64,000 bases of DNA. It comes from Canna indica. Taxonomy: Eukaryota; Streptophyta; Magnoliopsida; Zingiberales; Cannaceae. The position numbers were made by a program, and so were the translations under genes. Under the pieces are notes generated by a model that had not been told where the DNA came from, made no database searches, and saw nothing but the letters and a program-made list of their open reading frames with translations. Shown piece by piece: positions 20,806 through 33,624 of the stretch. The stretch lies in contig CP136890.1 of NCBI GenBank assembly GCA_034359265.1, forward strand, positions 71,239,501 through 71,303,500. The letters are read 5' to 3'. Position 1 is the stretch's first letter, and every line of letters begins with the position of its first letter.

Positions 20806-21887
20806 TATAATGAGGTTTTACTTCTACATAAGATCCTCTGAGGACCATCCCGCAACTCCTGGTAAAGAGAAGAAAAATCCACCTCTGAGGTTATCTTTCT
20901 TATCTCTCTTGTACCTCTGTAGTAGTAAGTCTTTATCATATAATGAGGTTTTACTTTTACATCAACCACTATACTTTGGCTTTGCTATTGTACACATTTC
21001 ACTACTGGAATAATATGGTGGTTCTGGTAATTGACAACCATAACCTCATTAACAGAGTATCAAAACCTACAACTGATTATTATGCATTTTAACTTTGGCA
21101 AGATTGTGATTTTATTGCAATAAGATTCTGTTGTATTACTTTCTTTTGGAACTATGTGGAATTGTTTTGCAGAAAAGAGAGAAGTGGCATAAAGATGTGC
21201 TTGCTATAGTTTATTAATCTTTTTGTTTTGGTGCTATATGCAATTCTTTTACTGATTCACATTTTTTACTTTGCAATCAACTTCAAATCTTTTCGTCATT
21301 GTTTGAAGAAATGATCATTTTCTTTGTACCATCAGCTGGTTGAGATGTAATTTTCACCATGAATGAAGATGCTTTGGTTCTGGTTATTATTGATTTTCTA
21401 TATGGTCATTTTTTGGTCTTTAAATAATGAACCATCGGTAAACTTGCAAACTCTAATTTCCACCACAGTTGTTATGATATGCTCAATGGAATAACTAAGC
21501 TCGTGGCTAGTACTTTTTGCTCTCAAATAGTACATATTCATTTAATTTTAATGTGGAGATGCAACTAGCACCATTTTGTCGTATACATATATATATTCAG
21601 GAATTTCCTCTTTCTCTTATTTGATGTTTCTTCTGTTATGGTAATTATCACTGCAAGTAACATATATAGCTTTTCTTCTTTCTATTCTTTTTGCCATTCT
21701 GAATGAAATACCAAACATGCTATTCTTAGTTGAGAATAAGAATAAACTGATCAAATCTAATTGGAATTTGCTAGGAAATTTAGGGTAATTTCTTGTAAGA
21801 TCGACAAAATTCGAACCTGGCGAGAGAAACAAAAAACCAAATCCGATAATAATAATGTGAAAAATAAGAGAGGCAAGAGGGCAAATT
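20806..21887. other. Captured or intronic DNA, nothing identified
   Basis: A 20-base segment (TATCATATAATGAGGTTTTA) occurs at 20801 and again at 20934, which suggests a local template switch at the end of the GUX piece. A TTTTGCAG acceptor-like site at about 21165-21172 is followed by AAAAGAGAGAAGTGGC, which could begin a small captured exon, but no family is recognised. The rest is AT-rich, intron-like DNA. Confidence 0.5.
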
Positions 21888-22046
21888 AGCTTCCTGCTTG
21901 GATTTAGGACCCCACGTAGTCCTTCGAGTCTCCTCCTTCATTGTCTATATCTAAAAAGGGCTTACCCTGAAAGCAAAATTTATACATGACATGGTGTTTG
22001 ATTTTGCTGTGTTAGCCTCGGAATCTGGATTGCTTCACAAAAGATG

Positions 22047-24382
22047 TGAAAGAAATAGTATCATTGAGTCAATCACATGTTGATGTGTAGGAAACTATTT
22101 TTGATTAATGAATAATATGAGGTAACTTTTCATCATATGTTGCACCTATATTTTGTATATATCAGATTGTGATGAACCCCATAGACCCGGGCAATTGACT
22201 CCAAAGCCATGATGAGATCATGCTAGTGAGACTTGGAATCCAGATATTCTTGTTCTAAATGTTCCCAATCGTAGGATCACCAATTAGGGGGTTGGTGATT
22301 CTGGATAGACTGGTGCACTTGGTACATGTCTTATACGATAAGGGGTAGCTGATCTCACAATTACTTATGAACTGTCATTTAATGTACAAGTGCAGGTGCT
22401 CATTAGAGAATGAGTTCACTGAACAGATCTACACGAGGAACACAAAATGGAATCCTTACATGAGTGTCGATTGGATGTTCCTTAGGTGATAGTAGGTGCA
22501 AGCTAGCAGTCCTTAGACCTGGGGTTATCATGGTTACCTTGTGAGTGTCAACCCAATGCGTTGGACTTATCCTTATGTGGCCTTCAGTGTCATGTGCCAA
22601 ATACCTCTAGGCATGGGAAAGCACCCATAGAGGTATGTGAGCAACTAATATGGAATCAGTTACTCCTAGTAAGAGGAGATAATGTTCTATGTGTCTCTGC
22701 AAGTGTCGGCTCAGGAATCTCTGACCAGAGTAGATATGAATGTTGGGAAAAGGTTTTCTAACATGTCATTATTGAGCAACGACTTGGCAGACGGAACACA
22801 TCTGAATCAATATTAGAATTTGACAATTTTTTCGTACCCTAGTCGTATTTGGGACATTGTAACTGAGGGACTTAGTTGCACGGTAACTAATCACCGAAGG
22901 GCGTTCGATCCCTGTAGATTAAACCTCATACTATCCGATTAGTCATGCCATGTTGCTAGAAGTCAATCTTGACTTGTGAGTAGAGTCTCTCACGACCACA
23001 CTAAAGGGGTTTAATGGTGGCTCGTAAGATTCGAATAAGAAGTCATTCTATCGAATCTGACACTCTGTTATACATAATTCATTGCTGGCTTAGTGTGGGT
23101 CCCAATGGGTCACACATAACAGGCTAACCTCGTAACGGACCTTATGAGATAAAGTCCGAATGCGGCCCTATATGTCTACTAGCATGGACATGCTGCAACT
23201 CGATCACGGATCTTGTTTACGGACACGATATGAAAGCTATTTTCTATAGGAACGAATGCACGACGAAGGAGTTCCTCGGTAACCCTAATTTGGAGGGCAT
23301 CCCTAAATTGTAGGGATTGACACATGATAATATTTCATGTGGTTGATTAAATTTAATTAAGAATTAAATATTTAATTAACTACTTGACCGGGAATATATT
23401 TAATTATGAATTAAATATAAATTGATTTTGAATCAAATATACATTGTGGGAAAATTAGTTTTCAACCATGAGCCTAATCAATTAATTAGAAATTAATTTA
23501 TTTGGATAAATTCTAATTAATAAGAATTTGATTTATGCAGATAAATCATAATTCCATTTATAAATAATAAATTCAATTATTTAGATAAACCACTTTAGGG
23601 AATTGGTTTGTTTAGATAATTATCATTCTTATTTGTAGGCTCTTAATTTATGGAGATAAATTAAACTTTATATTTTATTAGACTTAATTAATTTCGAATT
23701 CAATATGAAACCATTAAAATATGAATTATTTTTGAAGGCAAATCCTAAAATTTTGAATTCCGGGGAGAGAGTTTTTACGGGGGCGGGTCTACCTTGTAAC
23801 CGCCCCCCTCTCTATAAATGGTGGTCGAGCACCCCATGGAGGGGTAAGGTGAATTAGTTCTTCCTCCTTTCCATTGGTGGTCGGCCATATACTTCCTCCT
23901 AGCTTCTCGGTCTTTTACGAAACCAAATTTCGAGGTGTCTTCTACTTGGGTGTGTCGCCTACTTCATCTACTTGGAGGATTCCGAACAAAGATAGCGAGG
24001 TATTCTTTGATTTACCTCTTTGTTTCGTTGATTTCTCATCTCCTCTTCCTCTTGTTTTGGAGCCCAGTTCTTGGTGGAAGGGTCGTCCTAGCCTTTGAGG
24101 TTTCGGGGTTTGAGAAAGCGTCTCCGTTGAGCCACGACGAGTCCGATTGTTCGCTGCACTTTTGTTGCGAGGCACCTAGTGTGGACTATCATTGGAGGAC
24201 GTGCATATGGGCATCTTGATATGGGAGTAGGAGCACCCTATCCAACTACGGTATAATGTATACCTTTCTCCTTCTCTCGTAGATTGAATTCCTTAATTGT
24301 TGTTAAAGCAGATCGCTGTTTTGGGATGTTTCGAATTTTTTAAATTGCTATTTCCGTAGAGTTTCTTATTCACATTCCAACA
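22047..24382 (+). repeat. Left LTR of large copia element
   Basis: 2336 bp. It contains a long AT-rich zone (23320-23750) and, at 23808-23818, a CTCTATAAATGG TATA-like site followed by a mixed region that probably includes R and U5. Small open frames in the LTR are not conserved in the right copy. Confidence 0.85.
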
Positions 24383-25889
24383 GTGGTATCAGAGCCACCT
24401 TTAGCAAAATTTTGGAATTTTTATTTCGCATTTTGATCACGTTTACGAATCGTTCGCTCGCTAAACGTTATGCTGTTCGATTTTGGTTTTCGAGGGTTTT
24501 TGAGTCATTCTCTTGGCTCCACGGTTCATATGATGAATCGAGGTGGAAGCCTACTGTCCATATTGATTATGGACTAAATTTAAACTCAAAAATCTCGTGG
24601 GTTCATGGTTGAACAGCCCCGAGAACCGAAAAAATTCAGCATGTGTTGTTTGAACCGTTTTGGGTGAAAAAGTGATCGGATTTGCGCGATTTCGGATTCT
24701 ATTTTTTTCTTTCTTTTTCATATATGATGTGATGCATGAAAGGATGATTATGGATGAGCCCTATGTGCATGTGACTGTGTGTAAAACATGGTTGTGATGA
24801 TTACTTATAAATTTATGAAATTTTAACTTTGTAAATTTTTAAATAGGGTCCGCATACCATTGCCTTCCTCTTGAGAATTCTGATTGTAATTCACTTCTCC
24901 CTCTCCTTAAACCTTCCCCCAAGGGTTGTTTGGGGTCTTCTTCTTTTAGTTTTGTAAAATTAGAAGTTTAGGGGCAGATTCGCGATGAGCACGCTTGTTG
25001 CCCCGTTTTGGTGCGCACGCGGAGAGGAGGCATTCAACGCCATATTTATGACGACTTGAACACCGGGAAGGCACTAATGGAACCGGCAACCTACAAGATG
25101 GTTTTCGGTAGCCCCTTGGTGAGATGGAGCTCCTTAAAAACCTTAGGATGATGGCTTTGGTTTGCCCGGTGACTCGGGTGGAATCCTTAGAACATTCATA
25201 ATCATCCTTATTTACTTTATGCTTTTATTTATTGCTCTTACTTCAATTGTTGATTGCTTAGATAAATTATAATTGCACGAAGAAACCCTCAAATAAAATT
25301 GAGTCCGAATGGCTAAGATATTAACAATATCGGTCACGCCTTCCATTGTTATGAGGGACAAGTGTGTCTATTATCACAACGGGTTTGTTGTGCACACATA
25401 CACAAGGTTTTTTGTGCTGATAGACACGTTGTACCTCATATGGCACATACCCCTTTTGTGTCTCTACTACCGGCTTGAATATGACTTATCTTGTTGAGCT
25501 ACACTCAAGGGTGGTTATTTTCTCGCTAGGGTATACGAACGATGGGTCCGACTCAACTAGGGATCCTTGGTTTGTTGTGCACACACAAGGCCTTGGTTGT
25601 CCTGGAGGCAAAAACATATGGAAATCACATAGTGATGTGATCAGTAAAGAGTTACCTACCCATGGACTTATTAGGGTTTGTCATGTTACATGCGAGACCC
25701 GAATAAGAGAAGTGGGGTTCCATTTTTCCCCTAAGGAAGTCTACCAACGAGGGCTCCCCGCTTCCATACCGAAGGGTATTATGGAACCATGAAAATTAGT
25801 GGGAGACATGATTAATTAAAAGACCTCATTGATCATGCATGTGAAATGGTAGTTTAATCGTTTTGCTTGTAGCATTTAATTATCAGCAT
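24383..25889 (+). other. Leader of large copia element
   Basis: A 1.5-kb stretch between priming site and Gag. No conserved frame; the open stretches at 24412-24612, 25309-25497 and 25475-25792 match nothing recognised. No further structure seen. Confidence 0.55.
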
Positions 25890-26825
25890 GTCATCTACAC
25901 TGTCATTACATAGCATTCTTGATGCTAATAAACTCACTAGAAGAAACTACATCGATTGGTTGTGAAATTTGAGGATTGTCCTCACCCAGGAGAGACTTTC
26001 CTATGTTCTTGATAACCGGCCTCCGGATACCCCTTCCCAAAGGGCTACCAAGGATGTGAGGGCCACTTACAAGAAGTCGCAAGATGACAACACTACTGTT
26101 CAGTGCATTATGCTCGCTTCTATGTCTGATGTGTTGCAACGACAACATGAAAAGATGGACACTAGAGCTATCCTCTCTCACCTCAAAGAGTTGTATGGTG
26201 AAGAGAGCCGGACTGCTAGGTTTGAGCTGTCAAAGCAACTCTTCCAGGCCAAAATGACGGTAGGACCCCTATTGAAACTCATGTCCTCAAACTAATTAAT
26301 TTGATCGAGAGGTTAGAGAAATTGGGCCTAAGCATTGATAAGGGGCTAAGTTAGGACTTAATACTCAAATCCCTTCCAGGGTCATTTTCACAGTTTATAA
26401 TCAACTACCACATGAACAAACTGGATGTCTTGCTTCCCGAGCTCCTTAATACGCTGAAGACTACTGAGTCCCACCTTCCAAAGGAAAATAACAAAGTCTT
26501 GTTAGTGGGTAGTGCCCTGAAAAAGGCGAAGAAGCGCTCTGTTAAGAACAAAGTGAAAAATAAAGCTGTGAAACCTAATAAGGAAATCATGAAAAAGGAA
26601 AAGACTGCTTCTAAAAGTACATGTTTCCATTGTGGTAAAGATGGCCACTGGAAGCACAATTGCAACGAGTACATTGCAGAAGTAAGGCAAAAGAGGGCTT
26701 TTGAAGCCCCCTCCGCAGGTGCATTTGTTATTGAAATAAATTTATCGTTACATAATTCTACTACATGGGTATTAGATATATACCAATTGTGGTTCTCACA
26801 TTTGCAACTCATTATAGGGATTTAG
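25890..26825 (+). pseudogene. Gag of large copia element
   Basis: The frame starts at ATG 25890 (MSSTLSLHSILDANKLTRRN) and reaches YIDWL, then a stop where Trp or another residue stood. 25969-26295 carries the UBN2-type core (AILSHLKELYGEESRTARF). A one-base shift near 26265 and a stop at 26352 follow. 26412-26825 holds the basic linker KNKVKNKAVKPNK and the knuckle CFHCGKDGHWKHNC, then a decayed protease start (TTWVLDIYQLWFSH) without the DTG/DSG triad. Confidence 0.85.
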
Positions 26826-29139
26826 AATAAGTAGAATGCTGAACAAGGGCGACTACGACCTTCGGGAAGGCAACGACGCAAGAGTTGCAGCTTTAGCCGT
26901 AGGAACCTATTGTTTATGTCTGCCTTCTGGCAAGACCATTGAATTAAATAATTGTTATTATGTTTCAGTTTTAATAAAGAATATTATTTATATTCCCTTA
27001 TTACTTGAACAAGGTTATGAAATGTCTTTAAAAGAGCAATTGTTGCCACATATATCATTCTGATGAGTTATATGGAACTGGATGCATTTCGAATGGTTTA
27101 ATGATCTTAGATGTAATTGATAATATTTTTCATGTTGAAACGCACAAAAGAAAAAGAGATAATTTGAACCTCACCTATCTTTGGCATTTGAGACTCGGTC
27201 ATATTAATGAGAATCGGATTAGCAAGTTGTACAAAGACAGATTATTTGACCCATTCGATTTTGAATCGATGTCAACTTGTGAATCTCATCTCAAGGGAAA
27301 AATGACCAAGTCCCCTTCACTGGACATAGTGAGAGGGCCATTGAGTTGTTAGAGTTGGTTCACATAGATATTTGCGGACCGATGACAACTCAAGCCAGAG
27401 GTGGGTATTCCTACTTCATCACGTTTACAAACGATGCTTCGAGCTTTGGATATGTCTACTTGTTAAAGGCATAAGTTCGATGCTTTTGAAAGGTTCAAAG
27501 AGTATAGGGCTGAGGTTGAGAAACAAGTAGGGATAAGTATTAAAACCATTCGATCAGATCGGGGTGGTGAATACTTTATCAACTGAGTTCCTAAGTTATC
27601 TTAAGGACAATGGGATTGTCTCCGAATGGACCCCTCCCAGCACACCACAGCATAATGGAGTGTCTGAAAGAAGGAATCGCACATTGCTAGATATGATGCG
27701 GTCCATGCTTTACTTTACTGATCTCCCAATTTCTTTTTGGGGATATGCGCTAGAAACCGCTATTTACCTTCTTAATAAGGTTCCCATAAAATTTGTCTCT
27801 AGTACACCATATGAGATATGGAGTGGCAAGAAACTAAGTCTGAGGCATCTCAGGATTTGTGGTTGTCCTACGTACATAAAAAAATTAGAGTTAGATAAAT
27901 TTTATGCTAAATCAACCAGGTGCAGGTTTGTGGGATAACCTAAAGAGAGTTTAGTTACTTCTACTCACCAACTGAACAAAAGGTGTTTGTTAGTAGGCAT
28001 GCCACTTTCTTAGAAAAAGAGTTTATCGAGGAAAGTGGGAGTAGAAGAAATGTTGAACTTGATGAAGATCAACAACTACAGACCAAATCGCAACAATTAG
28101 TGGATAGTCAATAGGTTGAACAAGTCACAGAATCACTACCTCCCAATACTCTTCGTAGATCAGGGAGGTTGCGTCGACAACTCGAGAGATTCTTCCTAAC
28201 CATTGAAAATGATCAGGAAGACATTGATCCACAATCCTATGATCAAGCAATCAAGGATGTTGATTGCAAACAATGGCAGAAAGCAATGAAATCCGAAATG
28301 GACTCTATGTTCACCAACCAAGTTTGGACTTTGGTTGACTAGCCTGAAGGAGTCACTCCTATAGGGTGTAAGTGGATCTTTTAAAAAAAAGATCGGAGTA
28401 GATGGCAAGGTAGAGACCTATAAGGCTAGGCTGGTTGCAAAAGGTTTCACCAAAATGCAAGGTTGACTATGATGAAACTTTTTCTCCTATAGCCATGCTC
28501 AAGTCCATTAGGATAATGCTAGCCATTGCCACATATCATGACTATGAGATCTGGTAGATGGATGTCAAGACTACATTCCCCAATGGTGAACTTGCGGAAG
28601 AGGTCTATATGACCCAGCCAAAAGGATTCGTGTCTCCGATAGGACCGGAGAAGGTATGCAAATTGCAAGGGTCCATTTATGGACTCAAGCAAGCCTCGAG
28701 GAGTTGGAACATCAGTTTTGATGAAACAGTCAAAGAGTTTGGCTTTATCAAAAATGTAGACGAACTTTGTGTCTACAAAAAGGTTAGTGGGAGCGCCGTG
28801 GTGTTTATTGTATTGGCTTAAGGGTCTCTCTTAAGACTCGATCTTTATTTTGATGAAAACAAACATGTATTTAATCCAAAGTGTGAAGTTTTGAGTTCAG
28901 GTTGAGGTTGCGATACGCATGCCAAATTCATTCAAACAGAACGACGGAAAAGATCGTCAAAGAAATGAAAGAAGAAGTCGTTGAAGAAGGCTTGGGATTT
29001 AGACAAGTGGAATTAATGTAAGATGTCTCTAGGATAGTTTATCCCAAGCCAAAATTGTAAGGTTATCCAAGTTGAAACTTGAAAACCAAACCCATAGAAA
29101 AGGCATGTAAAACACATGGAAGAAATCATCCTCAGCCTG

Positions 29140-29545
29140 GGTTCGATCGACCGGTCGATTGACCGAACAAGATAATAGTATAGCATGGCAGCCCATTCGG
29201 TCGATCGACTGGTCGACCGAAGATCGCAAAAAATTGGCAGAAGCCATTCGATCGACCAGTTGGTCGACCGAAATTGGCGAAGGCAAGAATGTAGGGCTGC
29301 GTCGGTCGACCGGTTGGTCGATCGACAGAGGCAAAAAAATGGCAGAAAGGTAGTGGTCGACCGACCTAAAGATAGCCTCAATCGCGACTCGCTGCAGCCA
29401 TTCGGTCGACCGACAGGTCGACCGAATGTTGGAAGATTTGTTGGCGGTCGACCCGTCGGTCGACCGACCTCTCAGAGCTGCGAGCGATCGCACTGGCGGT
29501 CGATCAATCGGTCGATTGACTGATCGACCGGCCTTGCGACCAAAC
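29140..29545. repeat. GGTCGACC/TCGATCGA palindrome array in U3 (solo LTR)
   Basis: Repeated palindromic blocks such as TCGACCGGTCGA, GGTCGACCGACC and GATCGACTGGTCGACC are spaced by about 30-60 bases. The zone is rich in CpG within an AT-rich LTR. The long open frames on both strands here result from the palindromic, TAG/TAA-poor composition. Confidence 0.85.
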
Positions 29546-29597
29546 GGCTTCAACGGTCGATTTTTCACCCGTTGAATGGTCCGTTCGGGTGAGGGGT

Positions 29598-29605
29598 TAT
29601 AAATA
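29598..29605 (+). promoter_or_regulatory. TATA box of solo LTR
   Basis: TATAAATA about 50 bases after the palindrome array, in the block GGGTTATAAATACCCC shared with the LTR at 40372-41732. It marks the U3 core promoter of this family. Confidence 0.7.
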
Positions 29606-31267
29606 CCCCCCACCAAACTTCTTTACACACTTTTTTGCAAAAATCATTGAGCATTAAAAGAGTTCTTTAATGCCTTCAAAGATCTACACATGCGCGCGCT
29701 CTCTGCTCCCAATCTTCAACATCTAAACCAGGCGCTGCTTCTGCTTCAACTGTGCTGCAATCCTTGAGTCATCATCCTGTTGCAAGTTGAAGACAAGAAG
29801 GCGGTGGAAAGAAGCTTGGTTCAATCTTTTAATCTTTAAGCTCTTTCCTTGTATTTTAAGTTTATTGTAACTTATTTTCTAGTTTGGAATAGCTTGCTAG
29901 GTGTGCTAAAAAACACTTAGGGTCAGCTTTGTAGAATTGTGTTTTGCCTAGGTGAATAGGATTGAGGTGTTGTCCAAGTGAGGAAGAAGGGTGTCCTCAA
30001 GTGTATTCAAAGGAAAACATAAATTATATAAAGTAGTGTTTAGAAATCCTTGGTAATGAGCCAAGGTAGTGGAGTAGGCGGTTGGCCGAACCACTATAAA
30101 TATTGTTGTTTGCATTGTTTATTTACTTGCTTCTATCATTGACATTGAATTGAGATCATATCAACCATCAAAGAACAAATGCATTAAGCTAAGATAAAAT
30201 TGAAAAAGGGGATTGACACTATTCAACCACTTCTAGTGGCAAGGTCCATCCAACATATTGTGCTATATGTAGATGACAAATTGCTCATGGGGAATGATGT
30301 TCCTCTGCTCCAGTCAGTGAAAGCATGGTTATCCAAAAACTTCTCCATGAAAGACTTGGGTGGAGCATCCTATGTACTCGGCATTAAGATCTATAGGGAT
30401 AGGTCTAGAAGGATGCTTGGTTTGTCCCAGTCTCGGTATATTGATACCGTGCTAATAAGGTTTAGCATGAAAGGCAGTAAAAGAGGTTACTTGCCTATGA
30501 GTCATGACATCACTCTTTCCAAAAAGATGTCTCCTAAGACACCTGAGAAGAGAAAAAGGATGAGCGAGATCCCTTATGCTTCGGTAGTATGATCCATCAT
30601 GTATGCAATGCTCTGTACTCGGCTTGATGTCGCTTATGCCCTAGGGGTATCTAGCAAATTTTAGGCGGATCCTAGAGAGGAACATTGGAAAGCCATAAAG
30701 AATATTCTTAAGTACTTAAGAAGGTCTAAAGATGTTCTCCAAATTTATGGTGGTTAGAGTTTAAACTAGAGGTCTACACAGATTCTAGTTTCCAATCAGA
30801 TTCGGATGACAGTAAATCTATCTCTGGGTATGTATTTACACTAAACGGTGGCGCAGTATCCTGGAAAAGTTCCAAGCAAGGTAATGTGGTCGACTCGATG
30901 ATAGAAGCTGAGTACATCGCTGCAAGCGAAGCCGCCAAGGAAGGAGTGTGGATTAAGAAGTTTATCTCTAAGCAGGGTGTTGTTCCTGAAGTTGCCGGTC
31001 CAATCCCTATTTATTGTGACAACACTGGGGTTGTTGCTCATGCAAAAGAACCTAGATCCCACCACAAATCAAAACACATCCTAAGACAGTATCACTTGAT
31101 CAAAGAGATCGTTAGACGTGGTGATATAAATGTCAAACGTGTCAACAGAAAGACAATATAGTAGATCCATTCACAAAGCCATTACCACAACAGTAGTTCG
31201 ATCGCCACTTTACTTGTATATGAGTATTAAATACCACAATGATTGGCTACAAGTGCAAGTGGGAGAT

Positions 31268-33624
31268 TGAAAGAAATAGTGTCCTTTAGCCAATCACATG
31301 TTGATGTGTAGAAAACTATTTATGGTTAATGAATAATATGAGGTAACTTTTCATCATATGCTGCATCTATATTTTGTATATATTAGATTGTGATGAATCC
31401 CTTGGACCCGGGCAATTATTTCCAAGGTCATAATGAGATCATGCCAGTGAGACTTGGAATCCAGATGTCCCTGTTCTAAATGTTCCCAGTCGTAGGATCA
31501 TCAATTAGGGGATTGGTGATTCCAGATAGACTGATGCACTTGGTACATGCTTTATACGATAAGGGGTAGCTGATCTCACAGTTACCTATGAACCATCATT
31601 TAATATATAAGTGCAGGTGCTCATTAGGGAATGAGTTCACTGAACGGACCTACACGAGGAACACAAAATGGAATTCTTACATGAGTGTCGATAGGATGTT
31701 CCTTAGGTGGTAGTAGGTGCAATCAGTCCTTGGACCTGAGGTTGTCATGGTTACCTTATGAGTGTCAACCCATTGCTTTGGACTTATCCTTGCGTGGCCT
31801 TCAGTGTCATGTGCCAGATATCTCTAGGCATAGGAAAGCACCCATGGAGGTATGTGAGCAACCGATATGGAATCAATTACTCCTAGTAAGAGGAGATAAT
31901 GTCCTATGTGTCCTTGCAAGTGTCGGCTCAGGAATCTCTGGCCATAGTAGATATGAATGTCGGGAAAAGGTTTTCTGACATGTCATTATTGAGATGATGA
32001 CTTGGCAGACAGAATACATCTAAATCATTATTAGAATTTGACACTTTTTCCATACCCTAGCTATTTTTGGGACATTATAACTGAGGGACTTAGTTGCACG
32101 GTAACTAATCACTGAAGGGCGTTCGATCCCTGTCGATTGAACCTCACACTATCTTGGTAGTCATGACACTTTGCTAGACGTCAATCTTGACTTATAAGTT
32201 GAGTCTCTCACGACCACACTAAAGGGGTTTAGTGGTAGCTCGTAAGATTCGAATAAGAAGTCATTCTATTGGATCTTACTCTTCGTTATGCACAAGCTTA
32301 GTGTGGGGTCCAATGGGTCACTCAAAACAAGCTAACCCCGTAACGGACCTTATGAGATACAGTCCGAATGCGGCCCTATATGTCTACTAGTGTGGGCATG
32401 CTGCAACTCGATCACGGATTTTGTTTACAGACACGATAGAAAAGTTGTTTCCTATATGAACGAATGCACGATGAAGGAGTTCCTCAATAACCCTAACTTG
32501 TAGGGCACCCCTAAATTGTAGGGATTGACACATGATAATATTTCATGTAGTTGATTAAATTTAATTATGAATTACATATTTAATTAACTACTTGACCGAG
32601 AATATATTTAATTATGAATTAAATATAAATTGATTTTGAATCTAATATACATGGTGGGAAAATTAGTTTTCAACCATGAACCTAATCAATTAATTAGAAA
32701 CTAATTTATTTAGATAAATTCTAATTAATAAGAATTTGATTTATGAAGATAAATCATAAAATTAATAGATATATTATTTATGAGGATAAATCATAATTCT
32801 ATTAATAAATAAGAAATTCAATTATTTAGATAAACCACTTTAGTGAATTGGTTTGTTTAGATAATTATCATTCTTATTTATAGGTTCTTAATTTATGGAG
32901 ATAAATTAAACTTTATATTCTATTGGACTTAATTAATTTTGAATTAATTATGAAGCCATTAAAATATAAATTATTTTTGGAGGCAAACCTCAGAATTTTG
33001 AATTACGGAGAGAGAGTTTTTAGGGGGGGCGGGTCTATCTTGTAATCGCCCCCCTCTCTATAAATGGTGGCCGAGCACCCCATAGAGGGGTAAGGTGAAT
33101 TAGTTCTTCCTCCTCTCCATTGGTGGCCGGCCATCTACTTCCTTCTCAGTTTGTTACGAAGCCAAATTTCGGGGTGTCTTCTACTTGAGAGTGTCGCCTA
33201 CTTCATCCACTTGGATGATTCCGAACAAGGACAGCGAGGTATTCTTTGATTTACCTCTTCGTTTCGTTGATTTCTCGTCTCCTCTTCCTCTCGTTTTGGA
33301 GCCCGATTCTTGGTGGGAAGGGCCGAGCTGCCCTAGCCTTTGAGGTTTCGAGGTTTGAGGTTTCGAGGTTTGAGCCACAACGAGTTTGATTGTTCGCTAC
33401 CCTTTTGTTGCGAGGCTCCTAGTGTGGACTATCATTGGAGGACGTACATGTGGGTATCTTGATACAGGAGTAGGAGCACTCTATCCAACCGCGGTATAAG
33501 GTATACCTTTTCCCTTCTCTCGTAGATTGAATTCCTAAATTTTGCTAAAGCAGATCGTTATTTTGGGATGTTTCGAATTTTTTAAATTTTGCTAAATTTT
33601 GCGTTTCTTATTCACATTCCAACA
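31268..33624 (+). repeat. Right LTR of large copia element
   Basis: 2357 bp, co-linear with the left LTR, preceded by the purine tract GTGGGAGAT and followed by the AGATG duplication. It has a small extra segment near 32755-32800 relative to the left copy. Confidence 0.88.

Larger units (their letters stand above)
28811..30255 (+). mobile_element. Solo LTR of palindrome-bearing copia family
   Basis: 1445 bp from TATTGGCTTAAGG (start mutated from TG) to CATCCAACA, flanked by the perfect 5-bp duplication TATTG (28806-28810 and 30256-30260). It matches the LTR at 40372-41732 over its whole length. It inserted in the reverse transcriptase of the large copia element and then lost its inside by LTR-LTR recombination. 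It carries the GGTCGACC palindrome array at 29140-29545 and a TATA box at 29598. Confidence 0.9.
26826..31180 (+). pseudogene. Pol of large copia element (interrupted by a solo LTR)
   Basis: Pre-integrase: LWHLRLGHINENRISKL (about 27180). Integrase: LVHIDICGPMTT, IRSDRGGEYF and GVSERRNRTLLDMMRSML (27355-27940). Reverse transcriptase: MDVKTTFPNGELAEEVYMTQ and CKLQGSIYGLKQASRSW (28558-28730), cut at 28810 just before the catalytic box. That box resumes after the solo LTR as VLYVDDKLLMGND (30262 on). RNase H: ISGYVFTLNGGAVSWKSSKQ, MIEAEYIAASEAAKEGVW and CDNTGVVAHAKEPRSHHKSK (30810-31090). Numerous stops, many of them at former Trp codons. Confidence 0.85.
22047..33624 (+). mobile_element. Large Ty1/copia element with ~2.3-kb LTRs
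   Basis: LTRs at 22047-24382 and 31268-33624 (TGAAAGAAATAGT...CACATTCCAACA) are flanked by the 5-bp duplication AGATG (22042-22046 and 33625-33629). The site TGGTATCAGAGCC follows the left LTR at 24384. The inside holds a leader of about 1.5 kb, then Gag, protease, integrase, reverse transcriptase and RNase H, all with stops, and a 1445-bp solo LTR of another copia family at 28811-30255. Without that insert it is about 10.1 kb. The LTRs differ at many sites and by several indels, so it is an old copy. Confidence 0.93.

Noticed and set aside
29029..29616. Long minus-strand frame (195 codons) and plus-strand frames rich in Arg, Ser and Asp
   Set aside because: GGTCGACC/TCGATCGA repeats lack stop codons in most frames; the same occurs at 40853 and 56278. 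No protein family recognised.
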